Shown here piece by piece: positions 25,866 through 35,019 of a DNA stretch of 64,000 nt; the first letter of the stretch is position 1; every line of letters starts with the position of its first letter. The notes under the pieces were generated by a model. It worked only from the letters and a program-made list of their open reading frames with translations, had not been told where the DNA came from and did no database searches. A program made the translations under genes and the position numbers. The DNA lies in contig CASEYC010000117.1 in NCBI GenBank assembly GCA_949292025.1, positions 32,369-96,368 of the forward strand. Reading direction: 5' to 3'. The DNA comes from an uncultured Bacteroides sp. (lineage in GTDB: Bacteria > Bacteroidota > Bacteroidia > Bacteroidales > Bacteroidaceae).

Positions 25866-27656
25866 ATGAAAAAGAATCTTTTACTTTCCGGCGTGCTGGG
25901 CCTGTTGGCACTGGGCACGCTCCAGGCACAGGACTTCCGCCTAAGCCCCCTTCCCCAAGTGTATGAAGCGCAAGAGGACAGCATCGGCATCCCGACGCAA
26001 TACCACTTGCAGACTTCGCTGGAGGCCACCTCTCCAACCCTGACCTTGCTGCGCAACCTGCTTCCGGGCGAGACCCAAGGAGCCAAGTTCCAAATCCGCA
26101 TCGGCATCCGGGGCGACAAGAGTGTCAAGAAGTTCAATCGAGACATTCCCCAACAGGCCGAAGGCTATTACCTGAAGATAGACAAGAACAACATCGTCAT
26201 CGCCGCCAACGACGAACGCGGCGCCTACTACGGTGTGCAGACCTTGGCACAGCTCCTCACCTTGGGCAAGCTCCCGATGGTGGAGATCACGGACTATCCC
26301 GACATTCCCTACCGCGGTGTGGTGGAAGGTTTCTACGGCCAACCCTGGAGCCACGAGGCACGCCTCAGCCAGTTGGACTTCTACGGACGCAACAAAATGA
26401 ACGTCTACATCTACGGTCCCAAGGACGACCCTTACCACAGCACGCCCAACTGGCGCAAGCCCTATCCCGAAAAGGAAGCCAAGCAATTGCAGGAACTGGT
26501 GGAACGCGCCAAGCAGAACAACGTCATCTTCTACTGGGCCATCCATCCGGGACAGGACATCAAGTGGAACGACGAGGATCGCGACCTGCTCCTGAAGAAG
26601 TTTGAAAGCATGTACCAACTGGGCGTGCGCGGCTTTGCCGTCTTCTTCGACGATATCAGCGGTGAGGGCACCAAGGCGGACAAGCAGGCCGAACTGCTGA
26701 ACTACATCGACGAGCACTTCATCCAGGTGAAGGACGATGTGTCGCCCCTCATCATGTGTCCCACGGAATACAACAAGTCGTGGACCAACCTGAAAGGCGG
26801 CTACCTCACCACGCTGGGCGAGAAGCTGAACCCCGACATCCAGGTGATGTGGACGGGCGACCGCGTGGTGGCCACCATTGACAAGCAGACGATGGAGTTC
26901 ATCAACCCGCTGATCCAGCGCAAGGCATACATCTGGTGGAACTTCCCCGTGTCCGACTATGTGCAGGACCGCATCCTCATGGGACCCGTCTACGGCAACG
27001 GCACGGACATCAAGGACGACATGACCGCCTTTGTCTCCAACCCCATGGAACACGCCGAGGCGTCGAAGATTGCCCTCTATGGCGTGGCCGACTACACCTG
27101 GAACCTGGAAGACTATGACAGCCAGCAGTCCTGGGAGCACGCCCTCCGCGTCCTCATGCCCCGCAACGCAAGCTACCTGCGGACTTTCGCCATCCACAGC
27201 TCGGACTTGGGCAAGAACAACCACAAGCTCCGCCGCGAGGAGTCGCAGAACATCCGGCCTGCCCTGGAAGCCCTCTGCAAGAGTTATAAAGAAAGCGGAA
27301 AGATGGACAAGGAAGCCTTTGCCCAAGTGCGGAAAGAGTGCGAGGCCATCTGCGAGGCGGCCGACAAGCTGATTGTCTCCGACGAGAATCCCGCCCTCTT
27401 GGCGGAAATCACCCCGTGGCTCATCTACTTCAAGCAACTGGGCCTGTACGGACAAGCCGTGTTGCACGCCCTGGAAGTGAAGCAGGAAGGCAAGCAATGC
27501 GTGAAGTGCGCCTTGGAGAAGGCCCGCCTCCAGCGCACATGGATGGAGCAGACCGGCAAGCACCTCAACGAGAAGGCCACCCAGCCCGGCGTGAAGTGCG
27601 GAGACAGATACCTGTTGCCCGCCTTTGACAAACTGCTGGAAGCAGCATCCAAGTAA
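25866..27656 (+). CDS. GH84 beta-N-acetylglucosaminidase (O-GlcNAcase-like)
   Basis: A 596-residue secreted glycosidase: signal peptide MKKNLLLSGVLGLLALGTLQ, an N-terminal GH20b/GH84-type alpha-beta domain (about 25-145), and a TIM barrel beginning YRGVVEGFYGQPWSHEARL. The adjacent Asp pair in GFAVFFDDISGEG (about residue 262) is the catalytic pair of GH84, which works by substrate-assisted cleavage of GlcNAc from glycans such as mucin. It is shorter than the well-studied B. thetaiotaomicron enzyme and ends soon after the helical domain. It stands alone; no SusC/D pair is adjacent. Confidence 0.92.
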   Translation: MKKNLLLSGVLGLLALGTLQAQDFRLSPLPQVYEAQEDSIGIPTQYHLQTSLEATSPTLTLLRNLLPGETQGAKFQIRIGIRGDKSVKKFNRDIPQQAEGYYLKIDKNNIVIAANDERGAYYGVQTLAQLLTLGKLPMVEITDYPDIPYRGVVEGFYGQPWSHEARLSQLDFYGRNKMNVYIYGPKDDPYHSTPNWRKPYPEKEAKQLQELVERAKQNNVIFYWAIHPGQDIKWNDEDRDLLLKKFESMYQLGVRGFAVFFDDISGEGTKADKQAELLNYIDEHFIQVKDDVSPLIMCPTEYNKSWTNLKGGYLTTLGEKLNPDIQVMWTGDRVVATIDKQTMEFINPLIQRKAYIWWNFPVSDYVQDRILMGPVYGNGTDIKDDMTAFVSNPMEHAEASKIALYGVADYTWNLEDYDSQQSWEHALRVLMPRNASYLRTFAIHSSDLGKNNHKLRREESQNIRPALEALCKSYKESGKMDKEAFAQVRKECEAICEAADKLIVSDENPALLAEITPWLIYFKQLGLYGQAVLHALEVKQEGKQCVKCALEKARLQRTWMEQTGKHLNEKATQPGVKCGDRYLLPAFDKLLEAASK

Positions 27657-27670
27657 GGCACTATCCGAAG

Positions 27671-27718
27671 AAGAAGGTGTTCCGAAACATTCCTTTTTGT
27701 TTTGGAGCACCTTCTTTC
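27671..27718 (+). terminator. Terminator after the GH84 gene
   Basis: AGAAGGTGTTCC pairs with GGAGCACCTTCT around a loop containing a T-run, followed by TTC. The rest of the 372-bp spacer to 28028 holds only an 11-bp tandem repeat and no convincing gene. Confidence 0.6.
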
Positions 27719-27891
27719 TGTCACCGCCAAAGCGGAAGTTTCGCACCACGCTGATTTCATATTGATATACATTTATCCTTACATCGCGCATTATCCGGAC
27801 ACCAAGCAGCCTTTGCCCGTCCCATACCACATCGTCCCAAAATCAGAGCAAATTCGCTGTAAAACCGATATTTCTCCCATAAAACATAAGA

Positions 27892-27935
27892 GGGATAACG
27901 GAGGGATAACGAAGGGATAACGGAGGGATAAGAGA
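27892..27935. repeat. Four 11-bp tandem repeats (GGGATAACGGA)
   Basis: GGGATAA begins at 27892, 27903, 27914 and 27925, with exact 11-bp spacing, one helical turn. Units are not palindromic, unlike the 22-bp arrays. Confidence 0.9.
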
Positions 27936-28028
27936 GAAAGAACGGGAAGACAAGGATGAAACAGCCAAGAGGCATCAACGAGGGATTTAATAAATATAAT
28001 AAACAAATAGATTAAAAATCCAGAAGAT

Positions 28029-28550
28029 ATGAAGAATGAATACTTGCAATCGCTTACCAAAGACGAGCTGATCCACCTGATTGAAGATTATTCCAAAAAC
28101 TGGCTGGCCATGGACGGCGTGTGGTTTCAATCCATTGAGCAGACACACGGGATGGACGAGGCGATGTATCACGACGGCGAAGCATGGAAACGCTTCACGG
28201 TCATCGAAGCCAGACGTATCAAGCAATTCTTGGGCTTGCCGGAACATCCGGGACTCCAAGGTCTCGCCTCCGCCCTGCGCTTGCGTTTCTATGCCAACCT
28301 GAACGAAGCGGACATCCTTATGGAAGACGAAGGGAAGACTTTGGTCTACCGGACAAGGGAATGCCGTGTGCAAAAGGCGAGAGAGCGCAAACAGATGCCT
28401 TTCCACCCTTGCAAGCCCGTAGGCGAAATAGAATATGCAGGCTTTGCCCGCACGATAGACGACCGAATCACGTGCGAATGCCTGAGCTGTTTCCCCGAAG
28501 TGACCGACCCTACGTGTTGCTGCGCCTGGCGTTTCCGGCCGAGGGAATAG
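28029..28550 (+). CDS. DUF6125-like cysteine-rich cytoplasmic protein
   Basis: A 173-residue protein without signal peptide or membrane segment. The N-terminal KDELIHLIEDYSKNWLAMDG and WFQSIEQTHGMDEAMYHDGE pattern matches what I recall of DUF6125 proteins. The C-terminal part has a Cys cluster (ECLSCFPEVTDPTCCCAW) that suggests metal binding. Function unknown. It is followed, 73 bp later, by the leader ORF of the biotin operon, which has its own promoter. Confidence 0.75.
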   Translation: MKNEYLQSLTKDELIHLIEDYSKNWLAMDGVWFQSIEQTHGMDEAMYHDGEAWKRFTVIEARRIKQFLGLPEHPGLQGLASALRLRFYANLNEADILMEDEGKTLVYRTRECRVQKARERKQMPFHPCKPVGEIEYAGFARTIDDRITCECLSCFPEVTDPTCCCAWRFRPRE

Positions 28551-28596
28551 AAAACAAGTTTTCCCAAAACATACCTAACGGAACGGATATTTTTGT

Positions 28597-28604
28597 TACT
28601 TTTG
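28597..28604 (+). promoter_or_regulatory. -7 box, likely promoter of the biotin operon
   Basis: TACTTTTG lies 7 bp before an ATG at 28612, which would be too close for a normal leader; the next in-frame ATG at 28624 fits better. No other clear box precedes bioBA. Confidence 0.55.
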
Positions 28605-28623
28605 CACGCAAATGACCCAAACA

Positions 28624-29136
28624 ATGAATCAGCAGCCCCTTACCTCTGCCCCCAGCCTGCGCTTCCGCCGATGGAGCCGAAAGGCATACGCCCCCTTTGC
28701 CAGCGTGGGACGGCACGTCACCATTGGTTGTGTACACAAGGGCATAGCCGACCGTTCCTTGGCCAAACAGATGGGCACAGGCATCAAGGCGGGTTGCAGC
28801 GAAGACGGACAAGCCCTTTGGAGCCCGTGCGGAGGCAGTCCCGATGATGCCCCACCGGACCTCTGCATGACGGACATACAGGAGCTGAACATGAACGAGA
28901 TACGCTCATCGGTCAGGGCGGACGCATACCGAAAATACTTTTCGACGTGGACAACGTATGCGCATCCCCCTGACCTGGCAGGCATCCTTCTGAAATCTTT
29001 TCCGGAGGAGCCTGCCTTTTTCATGCCTTGTCCCCCAACCGGTCCACGCCAAACTTTAACCCCAAAACGACAATGTTATGACCCTGAACGAACTGAAAAA
29101 CCGTGTCCTCTCCGGCGGACACCTCACTCCCGATGA
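28624..29136 (+). CDS. Small leader ORF upstream of bioBA, conserved-looking N-terminus
   Basis: The frame opens with [11 protein letters not shown] and then the basic, aromatic [18 protein letters not shown] and [21 protein letters not shown] have the impression of having seen such [11 protein letters not shown]-type peptides upstream of vitamin-related or TonB genes in Bacteroidota, but cannot verify this. The first 45 residues look coding. The rest, rich in Pro, Cys and Arg, looks like random GC-rich sequence, and the frame overlaps bioBA by 59 bp, so the true product or a processed leader may be shorter. An alternative start is 28612. It could be a leader peptide controlling bioBA. Confidence 0.4.
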   Translation: MNQQPLTSAPSLRFRRWSRKAYAPFASVGRHVTIGCVHKGIADRSLAKQMGTGIKAGCSEDGQALWSPCGGSPDDAPPDLCMTDIQELNMNEIRSSVRADAYRKYFSTWTTYAHPPDLAGILLKSFPEEPAFFMPCPPTGPRQTLTPKRQCYDPERTEKPCPLRRTPHSR

Positions 29137-31339
29137 AGCCCTCTTCCTGGCCCATAGCAATGACCGGGAAGCCCTCTACGAGGCAGCGCACGACATCACC
29201 CGGCAAATGGCAGAACGTCGCCCCGACTTTTGCTCCATTATCAATGCCCGCTCAGGCCGGTGTCCGGAAGATTGCAAATGGTGTGCCCAATCCGCCCGCC
29301 ACCACGCCCAAGCCGAGGTGTACGACCTGGTAGACAAGGACGAATGCCTGAGAATAGCCCGCCTGCACGAGGCACAAGGCATCGGCCGCTTCTCGCTTGT
29401 CATCAGCGGGAAACGGCCTTCGCCTGCCCTGTTGGAACGAATATGCGACACCGTGCGCCACATCAGGCAGCATACCTCCATACAAATCTGCGCCTCCCTC
29501 GGCTTGGTGGACGAACAGGGAATGCTGGCACTGAAAGAGGCTGGTGTGACCCGCTATCATTGCAACCTGGAGACAGCCCCGTCGCATTTCCCCACCCTCT
29601 GCACCACGCACACCCAAACGGAAAAGGCAGCCACCCTTCGCGCCGCCCGCAAGGCTGGATTGGAGGTGTGCAGCGGGGGCATCATCGGCATGGGCGAGAC
29701 GATGGAGCAACGCATCGAACTGGCCTTCACCCTCCGCGAGCTGGACGTCCCCTCCATACCTATTAATATATTGGCCCCCATTCCCGGCACGCCTTTGGAA
29801 AACCAGCCGCTCCTGAGCGACGAGGAGATACTGACCACCATAGCCCTCTTCCGCTTCATCCATCCCCGTGCTGCCTTGCGTTTTGCCGGAGGTAGGAAAC
29901 GGCTCGCCAAAGAGGTGCAACGGAAAGCCGCCTACATCGGCATCAACGCCGCCATCACGGGCGACCTGCTCACCACCACCGGCTCTACCGCCACGGAGGA
30001 CCACCGGCTGATGCAAGAGGCAGGATACGTCATGGACGACACCCTCTTCGACCGCCTGCACCTGTGGCATCCTTACACTTCCACCAGTCATCCCCTGCCT
30101 GTCTACGAGGTGGAGCGTGCCGAAGGGGCCATCCTCACCCTCAAGGGAGGGAAACCGTTGGTGGACGGCATGTCCTCCTGGTGGTGCGCCATACACGGAT
30201 ACAACCGCCCTGAACTGAACGAAGCCGCACAGGAGCAATTGGCCCGAATGTCCCACGTGATGTTTGGCGGACTGACGCACGAGCCTGCCATTGAGTTGGC
30301 CCGTCTCCTCCTGCCCTTGGCGCCTCCCTCGATGCAGAAGATATTCTATGCCGACTCAGGCTCGGTGTCCGTCGAGGTAGCCCTGAAGATGGCCGTGCAA
30401 TACTGGCAAGCGCTAAGCCTATCTGCACCGGGACGTAGCCACCTCGGCAAGAAGCAGAACTTCATCACCATCCGCAACGGCTACCACGGGGACACCTGGA
30501 ACGCCATGTCCGTGTGCGACCCTGTCACCGGGATGCACTCCCTCTTCGGCTCTTCCTTGCCTGCCCGCTGGTTTGCACCGCAACCCCACTCCCGCTTCGG
30601 GGGCGAATGGGATATGGAAGACATCACTCCCCTGCGCAACCTCATAGAATCCCATGCCGACGAGTTGGCTGCCCTTATTCTCGAGCCCGTGGTACAAGGG
30701 GCAGGCGGGATGTGGTTCTATCATCCGCAATACCTGGTGGAAGCCGCACGCCTCTGCCGTGAACATAATCTCCTGCTCATCTTCGACGAGATTGCCACGG
30801 GCTTCGGACGGACAGGCAGACTCTTTGCCTGGGAACATGGCGGGGTAGAGCCGGACATTATGTGCATCGGCAAAGCACTGACCGGTGGCTATATGACCAT
30901 GGCTGCAGTGCTGACCACGAACCGCGTGGCAGATACCCTCTCGGCATACGCACCGGGCGTGTTCATGCACGGGCCGACGTTCATGGGCAATCCGCTGGCA
31001 TGTGCCGTGGCTTGCGCTTCCATCCGCCTGCTCACCTCGCCGGAGTATGATTGGCAAGGAAAAGTGAGCCGCATCGAACGCCAACTGCAAGAAGAACTGA
31101 TGCCTGCGCGGGACTTGCCCCATGTGGAGGATGTCCGCGTATTGGGTGCCATCGGTGTCATCGAACTGAAACGCCCCGTGGACATGGCGCGAATGCAACA
31201 CCGCTTCGTGCAGGAAGGCATCTGGGTACGCCCCTTCGGACGCTTGGTCTATGTGATGCCACCGTATGTCATCGAACCGGAGCAGTTGACAAGGCTGACA
31301 CGGGGACTTGTGAAGATTGTAAGAGAAATAGGAATTTAG
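29078..31339 (+). CDS. bioBA: Biotin synthase / DAPA aminotransferase fusion
   Basis: A 753-residue fusion of two enzymes. Residues 1-320 are BioB, a radical-SAM enzyme that inserts sulfur into dethiobiotin: the CxxxCxxC cluster is in [14 protein letters not shown], and [25 protein letters not shown] and RFAGGR follow. Residues about 328-753 are BioA, the PLP aminotransferase making 7,8-diaminopelargonate: WHPYTS at the start, [26 protein letters not shown], and the PLP lysine in [12 protein letters not shown] (about residue 599). The fusion joins the last step and the antepenultimate step. The stop codon TAG lies inside the conserved end of the following repeat element, so the last residues IGI come from that element. 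Confidence 0.96.
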   Translation: MTLNELKNRVLSGGHLTPDEALFLAHSNDREALYEAAHDITRQMAERRPDFCSIINARSGRCPEDCKWCAQSARHHAQAEVYDLVDKDECLRIARLHEAQGIGRFSLVISGKRPSPALLERICDTVRHIRQHTSIQICASLGLVDEQGMLALKEAGVTRYHCNLETAPSHFPTLCTTHTQTEKAATLRAARKAGLEVCSGGIIGMGETMEQRIELAFTLRELDVPSIPINILAPIPGTPLENQPLLSDEEILTTIALFRFIHPRAALRFAGGRKRLAKEVQRKAAYIGINAAITGDLLTTTGSTATEDHRLMQEAGYVMDDTLFDRLHLWHPYTSTSHPLPVYEVERAEGAILTLKGGKPLVDGMSSWWCAIHGYNRPELNEAAQEQLARMSHVMFGGLTHEPAIELARLLLPLAPPSMQKIFYADSGSVSVEVALKMAVQYWQALSLSAPGRSHLGKKQNFITIRNGYHGDTWNAMSVCDPVTGMHSLFGSSLPARWFAPQPHSRFGGEWDMEDITPLRNLIESHADELAALILEPVVQGAGGMWFYHPQYLVEAARLCREHNLLLIFDEIATGFGRTGRLFAWEHGGVEPDIMCIGKALTGGYMTMAAVLTTNRVADTLSAYAPGVFMHGPTFMGNPLACAVACASIRLLTSPEYDWQGKVSRIERQLQEELMPARDLPHVEDVRVLGAIGVIELKRPVDMARMQHRFVQEGIWVRPFGRLVYVMPPYVIEPEQLTRLTRGLVKIVREIGI

Positions 31340-31540
31340 CGGCCGGAGGCCGCCGGAGAAGTTATAGGAGTTAAAGAAGTTATCACTTCGCTTCGCTCCG
31401 TTAGAAGTTAAAGCCAATACCTTGTGTATGACATACATACAAATCGCCGGACTAACTATTGGCTTTAACTTCTGAGTCCGCCTTGGCGGACGATAACTTC
31501 TTCTAACTCCTTAACTCCTCAAAAATAAATTATCATTTAA
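31326..31540 (+). repeat. 215-bp spacer element with shared ends and a different core
   Basis: The ends AAATAGGAATTTAG and ATAAATTATCATTTAA match the elements at 25703 and 34128, but the inside is unrelated: nested inverted repeats with perfect arms GAAGTTAAAGCCAATA/TATTGGCTTTAACTTC and GGCGGCC-like and GTCCGCC/GGCGGAC pairs. It fills the spacer between bioBA and bioF, overlaps the bioBA stop codon and ends 3 bp before the bioF ATG. Confidence 0.9.
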
Positions 31541-31543
31541 TAA

Positions 31544-32707
31544 ATGGAAAATCCATACGATTATATGCAGACCGCCTTGGACGAACTATCCGCCCAAGGC
31601 AACCTGCGCATCTTGCCCCACGCCTTGCACGAAGGCCGTTACCTGTATGCTGCAGGACAGAAGATGCTGAACCTATCGTCCAACGACTACCTGGGCTTGG
31701 CCGCCGACCTGGAGCTTCGCACCCGCTTCTTGGAAAGCCTGACGCCTGAAGACTTCCTGCCTTCATCCTCTTCGTCCCGCCTCCTGACGGGAAACCACCC
31801 GGCCTTCGACGAACTGGAAACGGCCTTGGCACGCCTCTACGGCGCAGAGTCCGCCCTTGTCTTCAATAGCGGCTACGATGCCAATACGGGCATACTCCCT
31901 GCCATCGCCATGCAGGACGACCTCATCCTGGCCGACAAGCTGGTGCACGCCAGCCTCATTGACGGGATGCGCCTGAGCCGTGCCCATTGGCTCCGCTTCA
32001 AGCACAACAACGTCAAACATTTGGAACGCCTCCTTGCGCTGAATGCTTCCAACTACCGACACGTCATCATAGTTACCGAAAGCCTGTTCAGCATGGACGG
32101 CGATGAAGCGCCCCTCCGGGAACTGGTCCGTCTGAAGCAACTTTATCCCAACGTCCTGCTCTATGTGGACGAAGCCCATGCTTTCGGCCTTCGCGGGCCA
32201 CGCGGACTGGGCTGCTGCGAAGAGCAAGGGTGCATCGGCGAAGTGGACTTCCTGATGGGCACCTTGGGAAAAGCCGCAGCCTCCGCCGGGGCTTTTGTGA
32301 TATGCCGACGGGTGATACGCGACTACCTGGTGAACCACGTGCGCCCTTTCATCTTCACCACCGCCCTGCCGCCCGTCATTGCCAAGTGGAGCCGGCACGT
32401 GCTCCATCTCTTGCCCGAGATGGGCGAAAGACGCCAACGATTGGACCAGCTTGCCCGGCATCTCCGCAGAGCCTTGCGCGAACAGAGAATAAAATGCCCT
32501 TCCACCAGCCATATCATCCCCCTCCTCATCGGAGACAGTGCCGAGGCCGTGCGCCGCGCCGAAGACATGCAACGCCGTGGATTTTATGTCCGTGCCGTCC
32601 GTCCGCCCACGGTGCCTGAAGGGACTGCCCGCCTGCGCATCTCGCTCCGCGCCGACATGACGGACGAGGAGATGGAGCAACTGATTACTTATATCCCCAA
32701 AATGTAA
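31544..32707 (+). CDS. bioF: 8-amino-7-oxononanoate synthase
   Basis: A 387-residue alpha-oxoamine synthase that condenses pimeloyl-ACP with alanine. Landmarks: LNLSSNDYLGLAADLELR, SSSRLLTGNHPAFDELE, VFNSGYDANTGILPAI, LYVDEAHAFGLRGPRGLG and the PLP lysine in LMGTLGKAAASAGAFV. Full length for the family. It begins right after the spacer element and is 12 bp upstream of bioG. Confidence 0.96.
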   Translation: MENPYDYMQTALDELSAQGNLRILPHALHEGRYLYAAGQKMLNLSSNDYLGLAADLELRTRFLESLTPEDFLPSSSSSRLLTGNHPAFDELETALARLYGAESALVFNSGYDANTGILPAIAMQDDLILADKLVHASLIDGMRLSRAHWLRFKHNNVKHLERLLALNASNYRHVIIVTESLFSMDGDEAPLRELVRLKQLYPNVLLYVDEAHAFGLRGPRGLGCCEEQGCIGEVDFLMGTLGKAAASAGAFVICRRVIRDYLVNHVRPFIFTTALPPVIAKWSRHVLHLLPEMGERRQRLDQLARHLRRALREQRIKCPSTSHIIPLLIGDSAEAVRRAEDMQRRGFYVRAVRPPTVPEGTARLRISLRADMTDEEMEQLITYIPKM

Positions 32708-32719
32708 CTCAAGAAACGT

Positions 32720-33388
32720 ATGAAACACCAATATATCATCCAATCCGGACATCCCCGCCTCCTGGTCTTCTTTGCTGGCTGGGCTTCCGACCCTACCCCT
32801 TTCCAAAACTACCGGCCTGCGGGCAGGGATTATGTCGTATGCTATGACTACCGCACGCTGGAGAATGATTTCATCCCGCATGGCACCTACCGCGAAGCAG
32901 ACATCGTGGCTTGGTCGATGGGGGTATGGGCGGCCTCGCACGTGGTCCCCATGCTGGACGTGCCCATCGGGAAAAACATCGCCATCAACGGCACACCCTA
33001 TCCCATAGACGCCGGCAGGGGTATCCCGCCCGCCATCTGGCAAGGCACGCTGGACAATCTCTCGCCCTTGTCCCTCCACAAGTTCACCCGGCGGATGTGC
33101 GCCGACACCGAAGCCTTCCACCGCTTCCTGCGCGTCACGCCCCGCCGTCCCGTCGATGAACTGGCCGAAGAGATGCGTGCCATCACCCGGATGCTGGACG
33201 CCCTGCCCGCCCCCGCCTTCGCTTGGCAACAAGCCGTCGTGGGAAACAACGACCGCATCATCCCGCCCGCCAACCAAACAAGGGCCTGGCAGGAATCGGA
33301 TGCCCGTGTGACCATCACCGGGATTGCCCATTATGACGAACCGACTTTCAAACACTACTTGCAAGACGTATGGATAAACGACAAATAG
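32720..33388 (+). CDS. bioG: Pimeloyl-ACP methyl ester esterase, BioG type
   Basis: A 222-residue alpha/beta hydrolase of the DUF452/BioG class. The nucleophile serine is in DIVAWSMGVWAAS, the oxyanion region LLVFFAGWASDPTPF, and the late His in ITGIAHYDEPTF. It would release pimeloyl-ACP by cleaving the methyl ester after chain building, the role BioH has in E. coli. Position between bioF and bioC supports this. It overlaps bioC by 19 bp, suggesting translational coupling. Confidence 0.92.
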   Translation: MKHQYIIQSGHPRLLVFFAGWASDPTPFQNYRPAGRDYVVCYDYRTLENDFIPHGTYREADIVAWSMGVWAASHVVPMLDVPIGKNIAINGTPYPIDAGRGIPPAIWQGTLDNLSPLSLHKFTRRMCADTEAFHRFLRVTPRRPVDELAEEMRAITRMLDALPAPAFAWQQAVVGNNDRIIPPANQTRAWQESDARVTITGIAHYDEPTFKHYLQDVWINDK

Positions 33389-34128
33389 CCGAATGCTTCG
33401 CCCGTGCCCGCCAGACTTACGACCGCGAAGCCCGCGTGCAGCACCAAGTGGCCGAACAGATGCTCAGCCTCCTGCTTGATGCGCGTCCGCCAAAGAAAGA
33501 GTGTACCCGCATTGTCGAGGTGGGCTGCGGCACTGGCATCTACTCACGCCTCCTGCTCCAAGCCTTCCGTCCCCAACAACTTTGGCTCAACGACCTCTGC
33601 CCGGAGATGTGGGAAAGTCTGGCTGATCTGCTGGCTTCACCCTCCGTCAGCTTCACCCCGGGCGATGCCGAGAACGTGGCTTTGCCTCCGCGAAACCATG
33701 TCATCACCTCGTGCTCGACTTTCCAATGGTTCGCCGACCTGCCCGCCTTCTTCCGACGGTGCAGCCAGGCGCTCCTGCCGGGAGGTCTCCTTGCCTTCAG
33801 CACCTTCGGCGTGGAAAACCTGCGCGAAATCCGCACGCTGACGGGGCATGGCCTGCACTACTTCACCCGGCCTGAGATTCAAGCCATGCTTGCCCCGGAC
33901 TTCCACGTGCTCCACGCTTCCGACGAAGTGGCCACACTCGCCTTCCCTACTCCGACGGACGTGTTGCGCCACCTGAAGCAGACGGGCGTCACCGGCACCG
34001 AGAAGCGCATCTGGACACGCACACGGCTCCAGCTATTCACGGAGGAATATATCCGCCTCTTTTCCATAGGGGAAGGGACGGTGTCCCTCACGTATCACCC
34101 GGTGTACGTGATTGCAGAAAGAAGATAA
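33370..34128 (+). CDS. bioC: Malonyl-ACP O-methyltransferase
   Basis: A 252-residue SAM-dependent methyltransferase beginning MDKRQIAECFARARQTYDRE, which resembles the BioC N-terminus (FDKxxIAxxFxxAAxxYD). The SAM loop is IVEVGCGTGIYSRLLL, followed by NDLCPEM and the post-motif region ITSCSTFQWFADLPAFF. It methylates malonyl-ACP so that fatty-acid synthase can build pimelate. It overlaps bioG and is followed by a repeat element. Confidence 0.94.
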   Translation: MDKRQIAECFARARQTYDREARVQHQVAEQMLSLLLDARPPKKECTRIVEVGCGTGIYSRLLLQAFRPQQLWLNDLCPEMWESLADLLASPSVSFTPGDAENVALPPRNHVITSCSTFQWFADLPAFFRRCSQALLPGGLLAFSTFGVENLREIRTLTGHGLHYFTRPEIQAMLAPDFHVLHASDEVATLAFPTPTDVLRHLKQTGVTGTEKRIWTRTRLQLFTEEYIRLFSIGEGTVSLTYHPVYVIAERR

Positions 34129-34275
34129 ATAGGAATTTAGTTTAGGCGCGGATTACGCGGATGGACGCGGATTTATTAGTTGTATAATCAATGGAATCCA
34201 GCGTTTTACAGTGAAAAGATTAACCGTGAAATCCGCGTAATCCGCGCCAAAAAACACCGATAAATTATCATTTAA
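34128..34275 (+). repeat. 148-bp spacer element, GGCGCG core type, second copy
   Basis: Near-identical to 25703-25850, with ends AAATAGGAATTTAG and GATAAATTATCATTTAA and core GGCGCGGATTACGCGGAT ... ATCCGCGTAATCCGCGCC. It starts at the bioC stop codon and ends 10 bp before the bioD ATG. Confidence 0.93.
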
Positions 34276-34285
34276 CCCCAACAAT

Positions 34286-34927
34286 ATGAACAACATCTAT
34301 TACATCAGCGGCATCGACACCGACGCCGGAAAAACCTACTGCACGGGCTGGCTCGCCCAACAACTGAAACGGGCCGGCCTGCGCGTCATCACCCAGAAAC
34401 TCGTACAGACAGGAAACACGGGACACTCCGAAGACATCGACCTGCACCGCCGCCTGATGGGCATCAAGTCCCTGCCCGAAGACCAAGAGGGCCTGACCGC
34501 ACCCGAAATCTACTCCTATCCCTGTTCGCCCCACCTGGCCGCCCGCATCGACCAACGTCCCATCGACCTGGAGAAAATTGGCCGTGCCACGGACGAACTC
34601 GCCCGACGATACGAAATCGTCTTGGTGGAGTGTGCAGGCGGATTGATGGTGCCACTGACGGAAGAACTGCTCACCATCGACTACATCGCCTCGCGCGGCT
34701 GTCCCCTCATCTTCGTCACTTCGGGGCGTCTGGGCAGCATCAGCCACACCCTCTTGGGCTTCGAAGCCATCAGCAAGCGAAACATTCCCCTCCATACTGT
34801 GCTCTACAACCTCTACCCCGAAGTGGAGGACACGACCATCCGCGACGACACGCGCCACTACCTGCAAGACTATGTGGAGCGGCATTTTCCGGGGACAAGG
34901 TTCGATGTGGTGCCGGTCATCCGCTAA
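34286..34927 (+). CDS. bioD: Dethiobiotin synthetase
   Basis: A 213-residue P-loop enzyme that closes the ureido ring of dethiobiotin using CO2 and ATP. The P-loop is SGIDTDAGKTYCTGWLAQQL, then QKLVQTGNTGHSEDIDLHR and VECAGGLMVPL (Mg-binding Glu). It is the last gene of the biotin cluster. A repeat element separates it from bioC, so co-transcription through that element is likely but unproven. Confidence 0.94.
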   Translation: MNNIYYISGIDTDAGKTYCTGWLAQQLKRAGLRVITQKLVQTGNTGHSEDIDLHRRLMGIKSLPEDQEGLTAPEIYSYPCSPHLAARIDQRPIDLEKIGRATDELARRYEIVLVECAGGLMVPLTEELLTIDYIASRGCPLIFVTSGRLGSISHTLLGFEAISKRNIPLHTVLYNLYPEVEDTTIRDDTRHYLQDYVERHFPGTRFDVVPVIR

Positions 34928-34960
34928 GTGCCCGATGGAAAGAAAAAGTTCCAACGCCAG

Positions 34961-35019
34961 TGTAACGCTGTTACAATACGGGTGTAACGCCGTTACAACG
35001 CCGATGTAACACTGTTACA
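34961..35019. repeat. Palindrome array E: three 15-bp units, 22-bp period
   Basis: TGTAACGCTGTTACA, TGTAACGCCGTTACA and TGTAACACTGTTACA begin at 34961, 34983 and 35005, exactly 22 bp apart. The array begins 33 bp after the bioD stop and precedes the fabD promoter. Confidence 0.95.

Noticed and set aside
27702-27920. 72-residue ORF in the spacer after the GH84 gene
   Set aside because: It runs through the terminator and the 11-bp repeats, with no start context or protein features.
28612-29077. Cobalamin or other known riboswitch upstream of bioBA
   Set aside because: No cobalamin-type conserved box or other known aptamer pattern could be recognised in this stretch.
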